A DNA stretch of 64,000 nt, from contig OW028579.1 in NCBI GenBank assembly GCA_932294295.1, forward strand, positions 28,717,250-28,781,249. Reading direction: 5' to 3'. Below are positions 10,033 to 18,927 of the stretch, piece after piece. A program made the position numbers and the translations under genes. The notes under the pieces were generated by a model. It had not been told where the DNA came from. It did not search any database and saw only the letters and a program-made list of their open reading frames with translations. Each line of letters opens with the position of its first letter. The stretch's first letter is position 1. The DNA is from Alitta virens. Its lineage: Eukaryota; Annelida; Polychaeta; Phyllodocida; Nereididae.

Positions 10033-10772
10033 TCAAAATCCATGGTAGATTTCCTGAATATTGCTCTTGCCATAATCAAGTGCAGAAACAATATCTATGA
10101 ACATCGTCTTAAACTCCTGGGCACTGAAAGCACAGTTATTTCTAAAATTGTAATTTATAACGCTCACATCCAGTTTCCTTTTGTCAAATTCATGTTGCAT
10201 CATATATAAGGAGGCTTCCTGACGATTGATGAGTAATCCAAATACCACTGACTGGTGCATAACAGGTCCGAGCATTTCGCGCACTAGCTGTGCTGTGTGT
10301 TCAGTCATAAGGTTCGACTCACTTCTAATTTCTACCAAAAAGAGGAACCGTGGCCAATTTGGTTCGTGACCACTGGCTACTATGACATCAGCATACACAT
10401 CACCTTGGCCATGTCCACTTACACTACTGTCACAGTCTGAAAAGCTTGCTGATGTTAATTTAAGCTCGTCTACAGATCTTAAGGCACTACAATCACTCGA
10501 CGTAGAATGTGTGACGCTATGTATTATGTCGACAGGAAAACATTCATGCCGAGAGCGGGAGGAGCCAACGGGATAAACTTTAGCTTTCATTTGGTCATCT
10601 TTTCCAAAAGCGACTCTGACTGCAGTGGTAAAAATGGCTTGAACGGCTTCTCGTCCGGATGCACTTGTCATTCCTTCCTGCAAAGCAAGGAGCAGATTCC
10701 CCTGTCCGAACCTGTCCACTAATACTGCATGTTGGCCAGAAAATGACCATAACTTTTCTTGAAATGCTAGTC
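10033..10772 (-). CDS. Terminal exon of an unrecognised protein with a possible PD-(D/E)XK nuclease fold
   Basis: The exon starts after a TTTTTACAG acceptor and runs 245 codons to a TGA. It opens LAFQEKLWSFSGQHAVLVD. Residues in the middle are Ser-rich. Near the C-terminus, DVYADVIVA is followed about 20 residues later by RFLFLVEIRS, then a helix with QLVREMLG and a strand VVFGLLIN. A hydrophobic strand with Asp, then a strand ending E-x-K/R, then a Gln-bearing helix is the order seen in restriction-endonuclease-like folds. The usual Lys is Arg here. This is a structural guess; no named family was recognised. It splices in phase with the exon at 11563-11985. Confidence 0.65.
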
Positions 10773-11562
10773 CTGTAAAAATGCAACAACACTAAATGTT
10801 GATGGAATTATGGTAACAACTTAAAAGCATAAAAAATACATGGTAAAAATTTGAAAGTGACATTTAAATTATTCACTGTCAACATCAAACAGTGGCCTAA
10901 AGTAGACCATCAACAAACAACCAGTGCAAATTCATGAGCCAAAGAGTTTTTTCAAGCATTAAAATACTTTCAGACTATAATATCTTACAGCTCCTAAGGA
11001 ATGTAACATTAACTTATGGGTTGGATATTAGATGGAGTGTCATCTTCTTGTGGAAGATGGGCAGAAATTACCCTTGTAAAGTGGAGATTTCTTGTGAAAA
11101 CATGAAAGATTGGACAACCACAGAAATAAACCACTCACATATCTCTATTAGATTTTGATGGAAAATTCGGATTTCCATGCATAATTATTTTACAACATAC
11201 CAAATTTAACAGCCAGGTGGCAATAAATCTGTTTATTTTGCCACTATTTGTACTAAGCTTCATGGGATGGGAGATCACAAAAAAGTTGATCTTTCTAGTT
11301 TTATATGTCATAAATTTGTTTATTTCATGTTAAAGTTAGAAAACTCTCTTACAATTTTCAAAAAAGTTACACATTGTTACAGGGCAGTTATAATGTTTAT
11401 TTGAGGTCTTAATAAAGCTTTCAGAATGCACATTCATAACAGAAATCACGACATATTTGAAGTATTATGACGTCACAATATAGCCATTATGACGTCATTA
11501 ATTGTTCTACAAGAAGATGACAATCCATCTAGCTAGATATTATAGAAACTTATAGAACTTAC

Positions 11563-11985
11563 CCTCCTTGTTTCGCACCATCCAGGCCTCCCTGTCACTG
11601 TAAATACCCCATACAAGACAGGCGGACATTTCTTCAATCAATGACATCATCACATGCATGTCTGCATTTTCTTCGGATTTTCTTGCATGTGCACTTTGTT
11701 GCCATTCGTCTTGGTAACTCTTCATGAGTCATTTTATGTTGGATGTTCTGACAGGTCCATCATCAGTCTCTCTATCCGCAGGGTAAACGACATCATAATG
11801 GTTGTTCATCTTTGGATCGGTATCGTCTTTTGTAAAAAACCAAACTTTTTCGGGACATCGACTCATAAAGTCCACATAAATCTGCACATTGTCAAATTTT
11901 TGGAATAAAGCACCCTTCAAATTGACAGGGCAAAAACTCATATCATCTCCTTGAGGGGTTTGTACTCCTAGTCTTCTTGTTCGTT
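11563..11985 (-). CDS. Internal exon of the same unrecognised gene, interrupted by an in-frame TGA
   Basis: The exon runs from an ATTTCAG acceptor (intron at 11986 and above) to a strong GTAAGT donor at 11562. It joins in frame to the terminal exon (NKE-G-LAFQEK). One frame stays open on both sides of a single TGA at 11731-11729: upstream it encodes ERTRRLGVQTPQGDD through GPVRTSNIK, downstream LMKSYQDEWQQ through AWMVRNKEG. The split between two coherent halves suggests a recent nonsense change, readthrough or a sequencing error. Alternatively translation starts at the ATG just after the TGA, giving a shorter protein. Confidence 0.5.
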
Positions 11986-12030
11986 CTGAAATTAAATCAA
12001 AGGCAAATATTTGAAATTTAATTATCTTAC

Positions 12031-12068
12031 CGTCAGACAACCAGACATCAATAGCAAATTTATTACTT
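12031..12068 (-). CDS. Short upstream exon of the same gene (uncertain)
   Basis: Encodes NKFAIDVWLSD before donor GTAAGA. The 45-nt intron between it and the next exon is divisible by three and free of stops, so it could also be translated if retained. The 5' boundary (an AG near 12069) has a poor pyrimidine tract, and a frame stop lies just upstream. Confidence 0.35.
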
Positions 12069-12757
12069 CATTCCCAACTCTAAAATGCTATTTTCCGTGT
12101 GACCAACCAGACACGAAAACCATGTTAGCTTGTCTTTACTCCTAAAAGCCTCCATCTAGTTCTCAAAAGCACAGGGGTTTTGTACCTGTGTATTGGTCTC
12201 ATTTTTACTATATAATATCAGACATGCCAAGTCTCACGCATTCGGCGTGAGTCTTACGCATTTAGTTGCTGTCTCACGCCACTGAAACTTAGTATTTCTT
12301 CACATTATAATTTAACTCGCGCAATGAGGACCAGAATAAATCTTTAACACTTTAATGTACACTGGTTGGAAAGAGCCAAAACTCATGCATTCACCACTCC
12401 AGAACTTGGCATCTCTGATTATATTACATAACTAAAGTGACTTGAACAGGTACAAAAACCCCTGTGCTCAACCCCTATTAAATAAAGGCATTAATTTATT
12501 AAAAATATGTATTTGTAATATTCATATAATAATATATGGCTCTCACTTAACTGCTTTCCACGTCACATGGAGCAGCACATAATTAAAGTGGAGTATAGTT
12601 TATAGCTCTTAGTCTAACATATATATGACAATCGGACAAATTTAGGCTAATATTATCAAGGCATTGCAAGGACTTTTTTTTAGAAAATTAACAGGTGCTG
12701 CACAGCCTACATAATTGTCAAAACCCCTTACGGCCTTAGTAGTAGGCCTACTTGTAC

Positions 12758-13160
12758 CAGGGGCGTCGATTCCAGGGGAATGTGGGACCTCCCTCTTTCT
12801 GAGAAGGGGGGGGGGGGATGATCAATGCAATCATATACTCTCCCCCCCCCCCCCCCGAAATCACAAATGAAAATTACCCTTTTTCACACACTTTTGTTTT
12901 GGAACATTTGTGCTTTGTTAAACAGCTATCAGTACAAGTTTATACAGTGTAAGTTTGGCATAGTGATCCATCATTAATTTACTCTTGGCCAGTGTCCGTC
13001 CGCGCATTATATGCTATCACGGATTATAATCTGTGGTGCTACTACTTGTACAAGCCAGGGAAAGTCACAGTGGGCATACCTTGGAAGAAATGTATATTCT
13101 TCCAAGGACAGACAAAGTAGGCCTGTATCCCCCAACCGTCAAGACAAATCGACGCCCCTG
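12758..13160. mobile_element. 403-bp hAT-type MITE
   Basis: The 14-bp terminal inverted repeats CAGGGGCGTCGATT (12758-12771) and its reverse complement (13147-13160) match exactly. They are flanked by 8-bp direct repeats ACTTGTAC (12750-12757) and AATTGTAC (13161-13168), seven of eight identical. CAG-starting termini with 8-bp duplications are typical of hAT elements. The interior holds a 12-G run (12806-12817) and a 15-C run (12842-12856) and no transposase, so it is non-autonomous. Confidence 0.8.
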
Positions 13161-13168
13161 AATTGTAC

Positions 13169-13274
13169 CTTCACCACAATGTGTTTCACGTTTCTCTCCT
13201 TCCGATTTCTTCACTTTTACACTTAAAGGTGACTGCAATCCCTGTTCATTCTTTCTAGCCCTTTTTGGTGGCAT
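13169..13274 (-). CDS. Possible first coding exon, basic N-terminus
   Basis: ATG at 13274 in an acceptable context (A at -3) starts MPPKRARKNEQG, a basic, nuclear-localisation-like segment, continuing to THCGE. A donor-like AAG|GTACAA lies at 13169/13168, but its GTAC belongs to the target duplication of the adjacent MITE. Linking it to the exon at 12031-12068 would need another exon or a different junction, because the phases do not match. The gene could also be unrelated to the exons below it. Confidence 0.3.
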
Positions 13275-13706
13275 GTTTTGTTAAGATTATAGCGAGTGCA
13301 GACAATAAACACAGCTTCTTCAGTCCATCAAAATAATCACCAGGTTCAGCCACTGGCGCGGATTACAAAACGCGGATCACTGTAACAAAAGCGGAACAGT
13401 CCGCTAAATTTCACAGACAATAAAATTCGGTTTTTTATGATTAACTCAGCCCAGACTGAGAGGGATTGCTTTAAGGTTGGAGTGCCCACAGAAGCTCTCG
13501 AATTTAATTTATGGTATAATAATGAAATTCATAAATGAAATGATAGACTACAAGTATTCATCAATCACTATTGACAAGTATTATATTGTTTGTCTATCAT
13601 TAGTGTGTGACATACAAAATATTCTGAAGTTTCTTCATTGGCTAAACTTGTCATTTCAATTTATTTATGATATCACAAGGGTCAAACCAAATTAGCTTAG
13701 CTGTTC
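13275..13706. other. Gene-free stretch upstream of the minus-strand ATG
   Basis: This would be the promoter side of the putative exon at 13274. It includes a slightly GC-richer patch near 13345-13400 with a hAT-like CCACTGGCGCGGAT. No clear TATA box or exon was seen. Confidence 0.35.
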
Positions 13707-13892
13707 ATAGTGTTAAATTATATATCTTGCACAAAATTAATTATCACAAGATGATAGATGGTAATATCTAGATGGTTCCATGTGATAAAAAATGAAGTAT
13801 AGTGTTAAATTATATATCTTGCACAAAATTAATTATCACAAGATGATAGATGGTAATATCTAGATGGTTCCATGTGATAAAAAATGAAGTAT
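13707..13892. repeat. Perfect tandem duplication, 92-bp unit, two copies
   Basis: Copy 1 spans 13707-13798 and copy 2 13799-13890. They look identical by eye, which implies a recent duplication or an assembly artefact. No coding content. Confidence 0.95.
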
Positions 13893-13940
13893 ATATATAT
13901 TGGAATTAAATGGAGATAAGATATATATATAGATTTTTAA

Positions 13941-13955
13941 GGGGGGGGGGGGGGG
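13941..13955. repeat. Poly-G run
   Basis: Fifteen G residues beside (TA)n sequence. Confidence 0.9.
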
Positions 13956-16328
13956 AACGGAAGAGCTAGAAAGGTAGTCAGGCCTAACTAAACTTGTTGA
14001 CAAGGTATAACTTGTTTCACCTTCCAGCTGCTTACTACCAGTTGGCGCTTGTGCATGCATGTTCTTGATAATGAGCTCCTCTGGTGGTTGAAGATTACAC
14101 CAACTATATATCATTAGGCTTTGACCTTTACAGAAAAATTCATTGGCCTACATCACACAATTAAATTGGGTTGTGTTCAATGATTATTCTTTGTTCATTA
14201 TAATAATTAAAATTAAATAATGATCATGATTAACCAAGGAGAATGTCAGCATAGCTATTCTTTGTATAATATCAAATTAATCAATTATAATGTATACATT
14301 TCTGACAAAATTATTGGACTGACATTGAATCTTTTATAATGCAGCAATTAATGAAAGCTGAATTCATGAGCAATATCATTGAAACTAAATTATTTTTATA
14401 CGAGTACATGTGTAAATCAATTTTTACATAAAAATTCAAAATAAAAAGTCAAGGGTTGATATTTAAGAAAAAGAGAAAAGAAAAGACAATTTAGAAATTG
14501 TCAAAATCCCTTCAGAGCCTCCTGACCTTGCAACCGCCATGCTTCCCTCTCACTGACCCCTTTATTTCTGTTTCCTGGAGACCTCTGAAGGACAAGACCC
14601 ATAAACTCCGTGACCTCGTCTGCTAGAGATAGAGACTGCATGGACCGAGGAGAGAAAGGAGAGACAGACAGGCTAGACAGTCTGCAGACTGCACCACTGG
14701 ACTGTCCAGACAGACTGACTAGCCGAAAGAAATCGCCAGCAGATACATTCGAACATTTTCTTCTATCTCACTTTTTTTTTTTCTTTCACCATCGCCTTGT
14801 CCTATTTCATCTAGCTCATCTATTAGGCTACAGCTGAGGGGGCAATGACAGTTAGATATTTATTCAGATTTTTTCGACATGGGACATTGCTACTTTCGGA
14901 TCCAAGGTTGTTGACTAGGGGTGGCCAACCCATCAGCACTTGGCTATCAGTGGCGGATCCAGAAATTTTCAGACGGGCAGGGGGGGGGGGGGTGTTCACC
15001 GTAAATTACCTGTGCCTTGCTCTGATGGGTATTTTGGCAATGTAAAATTAGCGCCGATCGCTATCCGAGCCTAGCTATAGTATAGGAGACTGTTCCAATA
15101 GTTCACTGGATGTATAAAAAAGAAAGAAAAAAAAAAAATGCCACACTAGACTACTTGAACGTTTTTGCTCATGTAGACTACAGTTATTGAGATACTATCA
15201 TATTCAGACATATATTTCTGTATTTAATTATGTCACCTAATCAAAAATCCTTCACAAGAAAAATCTCTAAAAAAAAACAAAAAAAAAAAAAAAAAAGGAG
15301 TAGGTATCTGGCAATGTGTGAACGGCAGAGAAATGGGGAGTTTTTAATTGTCCAATGTGAAATTAAATGATGTCGCATTTGTATTACATTTAAATGTTTT
15401 CGTTCAAATCTCAACATTTGCATTTGCACTTGTATTGCAAACATTTGCATTTGCATTTTTAAAACATTTGCATAAATTTGTATTTGACTAAATAATATGC
15501 ATATTTTGAAATGAGATAAGATAAATTATATTAGATAAGAGGTTAAAAAAATTCAATACATTTAAGATATGTCTTATAGTAAGAGTCCGATTATATTATC
15601 AAATAGGCAACACGATGTGTACTCAAAATACCTGAAAGTGTTTCAATGCACACTTTAATAGCAGATAATAATCTTTGAAAATTTAAGTATATACACCTGT
15701 GAATGATTGAGTAATTGTTAACTGCAGTTTAAAGTTGGCAGGTGACACTCCATGGCTTTGTTCATGCAATTTCATTTTGAGCAATATCAATTGGTATTAA
15801 CCTATACAATAAATGCTACCTTTTTCATTCTTTTCTGAAGACTTTTAAAAGTCGTTTGTCAAATGTGTACTCAACTATCTACAGTGTGAAGTTTTAAATC
15901 TGTGTAAGTTCTATTACAAGTAATTCATTACAATTAGAATATCAGTATGTGCTTATATTCAAGTCTTACCCAAACTAGGCATTTTGAGTAGACATTTGAA
16001 AAATGCAGGTGTTTTTTACTTTCTGTACAAAGAGTTAAATAGCTATTTTGTCAAAGGTTAGAGGTTCAATTAAGTCTCTCATGCTAAATATGAACACAAT
16101 AGGGTGGAATTTCCCTTCTACTGACTATGTCACCTTTCTTATGTAATTCTGAACAATAGGGGCTCAGCAAAACAAGTATAGTTGACCTAGATAGTGCATG
16201 TAATTCACCTGGATATAGAATAGACCTCTATTTTGCACAAACATGTTACATTAAAAAATCTTTATATACAAATGTCAATAATTACCTATTGTTGGCCACA
16301 TTACCTAAACATTAAAAAAATATATTTC
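13956..16328. other. Intergenic, AT-rich
   Basis: No convincing exon. A somewhat GC-richer patch at about 14510-14730 is open in one plus frame for 75 codons but matches nothing recognised. Poly-A and poly-T runs occur near 15130 and 15277-15296. Confidence 0.4.
14948..14992. repeat. hAT-like end CAGTGGCGGATCCAG with G run
   Basis: CAGTGGCGGATCCAG at 14948-14962 followed by a 13-G run (14980-14992). Same arrangement as at 3907. No partner terminus was found, so it is probably a truncated MITE. Confidence 0.5.
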
Positions 16329-16435
16329 ATATTAATTTAATAATTACATATTAATTTAATAATTACATATTAATTTAATAATTACATATTAATTTAATAA
16401 TTACATATTAATTTAATAATTACATATTAATTTAT
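16329..16435. repeat. 19-bp AT-rich minisatellite
   Basis: About five and a half head-to-tail copies of ATATTAATTTAATAATTAC, essentially identical. Confidence 0.93.
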
Positions 16436-17004
16436 ATAATTTTAATAATACTCTTTAATTTTAATAATTACATATTTTATTTTAATATGCAGTCTTAAGA
16501 TTTGTGTTTTATATCTTTCAAAAAAGATTCATAAATTTTTCTTCAATTTCCACCAAGCAAACTGCTAATCTCCTATCAGTCATTGACCTAATTTTTGTCA
16601 CAGATCTGATGATCTGTTCGCTATATATATCTGGCATTGTTAAAGCTCATATCAGTTATAGTTATATCGTGTGATAGGTCTAGACGCCAGATATAAAAAT
16701 AACTTTGTTCTCTATTTGTGAATATTGTAATAATGTCAGTAAGTAGTACATTTAGAAAACGCCCCAGCAGACTTAAATTGTAATTTGTATAAAAAATGTG
16801 TAGGCCTATCTATAAGTAGACCAATCCATATTTTATCACTTTTGTGCTGACGTCAAACTTTCCAAATATAGTATGCAATTGTGAAATTCTTCGGTGTGTT
16901 TATTATTACATGTACTTAATAAATCATGAACTCCAAGCCTTGTCATCTCATCATTACGTCTGCCAACTGTGCTTTTAGGCTGACTCAGCTTAAGACATTC
17001 TATT

Positions 17005-17039
<35 letters not shown>

Positions 17040-18482
17040 GAAATATTTCGCAAAATACAGTTTCACTTTCAAATCTTGTCTAATGAATATATACATTCCG
17101 AAAACTCAAGCCAATTTATATATAATTATATATGGTTGAACAACTTTTTACTTGAAAGTTTTTTTTTATAAAACTAGCTAGTGTAGGCTTATATACGTAT
17201 GTAAACTTTTCGGCCCAAATGTCTGATGTCCATCTTTAGGCCAGTAAATGGTGTGGACTTTCAGCCCATGAGTCCCATGTTCAGCCTATGTCTATAAAAG
17301 CATCATTGCTCATCATTACTTGAACCATTTTTAAGCTCTGAAACTACTGTCTCACATTTACTAATTAATTACTCGGGACAGTCTACTGCAACATAGGGTG
17401 TCAGTATCATAAATTTAAAGAAAAAAATAATCGACGCTAGATTTAGGTACTGATATGTAATACCTAAATGATGCTATTTTTAACTGTCTAAATATAAAAG
17501 TTGCAGTTATCTGATAAAAGATACAGTGTAGTCCTTAAAACTGATCAGTTTTTTTTTGGGTCAGTTCTATAATACATCTGTACATGCCTGCACACGTGAT
17601 AATTCGTAAATGTGAATGTTAAAGTTAATTTATACCAGCACAGCTATACGAAAGATATTTATCAAAATACTTGGATAGACAGTTAATGAAGTGACATTCA
17701 TTCATTCATTTGAGAATATTATCTCTGTTATAATCAGAATAAATGTTGAATAATTGTTATTGCATTATCAAATATTATATAATGAAAATAGACAATTACA
17801 TAAATTATCATATTAATTAGCTTTTTGACGTTTGAAATTAGAGTGAGCAATATAGGGTTTAAAATCCCATGTGATTAGGCTGTAGCATTAATATGACTAA
17901 GGCGTTGCAATTATTGCTGAGTAGCAGATTAGAAAATGTTCCAGGCATGACATGCGTGATCAGATATGGATTTTGATAACTTAATCTGCACCTTGTGACG
18001 CAGTTCTTGATCTGCAAAATGACTTCTGTGCGCCACCCGAACCTGTCATAAATTTCTAAAATATTAGCTAATTAATAATGCTTAATAACATGTGTTGTGG
18101 CTTAAAACGAAGCATATTGATTAAAGACCAGGGATTGCTGAGCTAAAATAAATCTTTTGCAATTTGAAATGTAAAACGTATCACTATATATATATACATA
18201 CGGTTTATTATTTAGATTTTTTATAATAAAGCTTCAGCGGCGGAAGGATAATAATAATACGAAAAAATAAAACAAATTATAATAAAAAATGTGTTCTGAG
18301 CTGAAATGACATTATATATATAATTAACAAAAATAAATAAAAATAAATGAAAGTATGATATAATACTAAATATTGGTACTTACATTTATAAATAAATAGT
18401 TTTAACAATTCAAATTATGATTATTCTATGTGTACACTACATATATATATATCTGTATTTGAATAATTGTATCTAGACTGGT
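16436..18482. other. AT-rich upstream region of the Na,K-ATPase beta gene
   Basis: Contains a (TA)n at 17008-17036 and many short AT runs. No exon or RNA gene was recognised. Confidence 0.4.
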
Positions 18483-18600
18483 CCAATCCCCCTCAGCTCC
18501 TGCTCCCCCCCCCCCCCCCCCCTTCCCCAGATATTGGGTCAGCCACCTATGGCGCTGCAGTTACGTATATAAATCGGCTGAGCTCGTCGGACTTCATTTC
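18483..18600 (+). promoter_or_regulatory. Core promoter of the Na,K-ATPase beta subunit gene
   Basis: TATATAAAT at 18566-18574 is a good TATA box. An inverted CCAAT box (ATTGG, 18533-18537) lies about 30 bp upstream of it and a forward CCAAT at 18483-18487, with an 18-C run (18505-18522) between them. Transcription would begin near 18595, and no ATG precedes the start codon at 18792. Position, spacing and first-ATG rule agree; the start site itself is inferred. Confidence 0.65.
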
Positions 18601-18791
18601 TTGGGAGAGTTCAGTGTGCTTGAGTGGAATATACCAAGGCATAGGAACAGCCTAAGTGGCGGGAATTTGAATATTTTGTACAGATATTGGTGTTTTGTGC
18701 AGTTGCTGCTTGGCGTCGCCTCAGTCGCTCATAGACTTATTGTACATCCGGGCACTGCTTGCCTCATTTCGACCTCATTCCGGTGGTCAAC
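18595..18791 (+). other. 5' UTR of the Na,K-ATPase beta subunit gene
   Basis: About 197 nt from the predicted start to the ATG, contiguous with coding exon 1 and free of upstream ATGs. It is richer in G and C than the surroundings. Confidence 0.55.
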
Positions 18792-18927
18792 ATGGCGTCT
18801 ACAGAGATCGAATACAAGGATGGCCAGCCAGAAAGACGCGGAATGGGCAGCCGCCTGCAATCTTTCAAGAAAGGCATTTGGGATGGTGAAAAGAAAACAT
18901 TTGTTGGACGAACGGGAAAAAGTTGGG
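18792..18927 (+). CDS. ATP1B: ATP1B exon 1: cytoplasmic tail
   Basis: Start ATG in context AACATGG (A at -3, G at +4). Encodes residues 1-45 plus one base and ends at donor GTAAGT. Includes the family's [21 protein letters not shown] segment just before the membrane helix. Confidence 0.94.

Noticed and set aside
14610..14837. 75-codon plus-strand ORF in a GC-richer patch
   Set aside because: Polar start and a poly-Phe end from a T run; no splice context and no resemblance.
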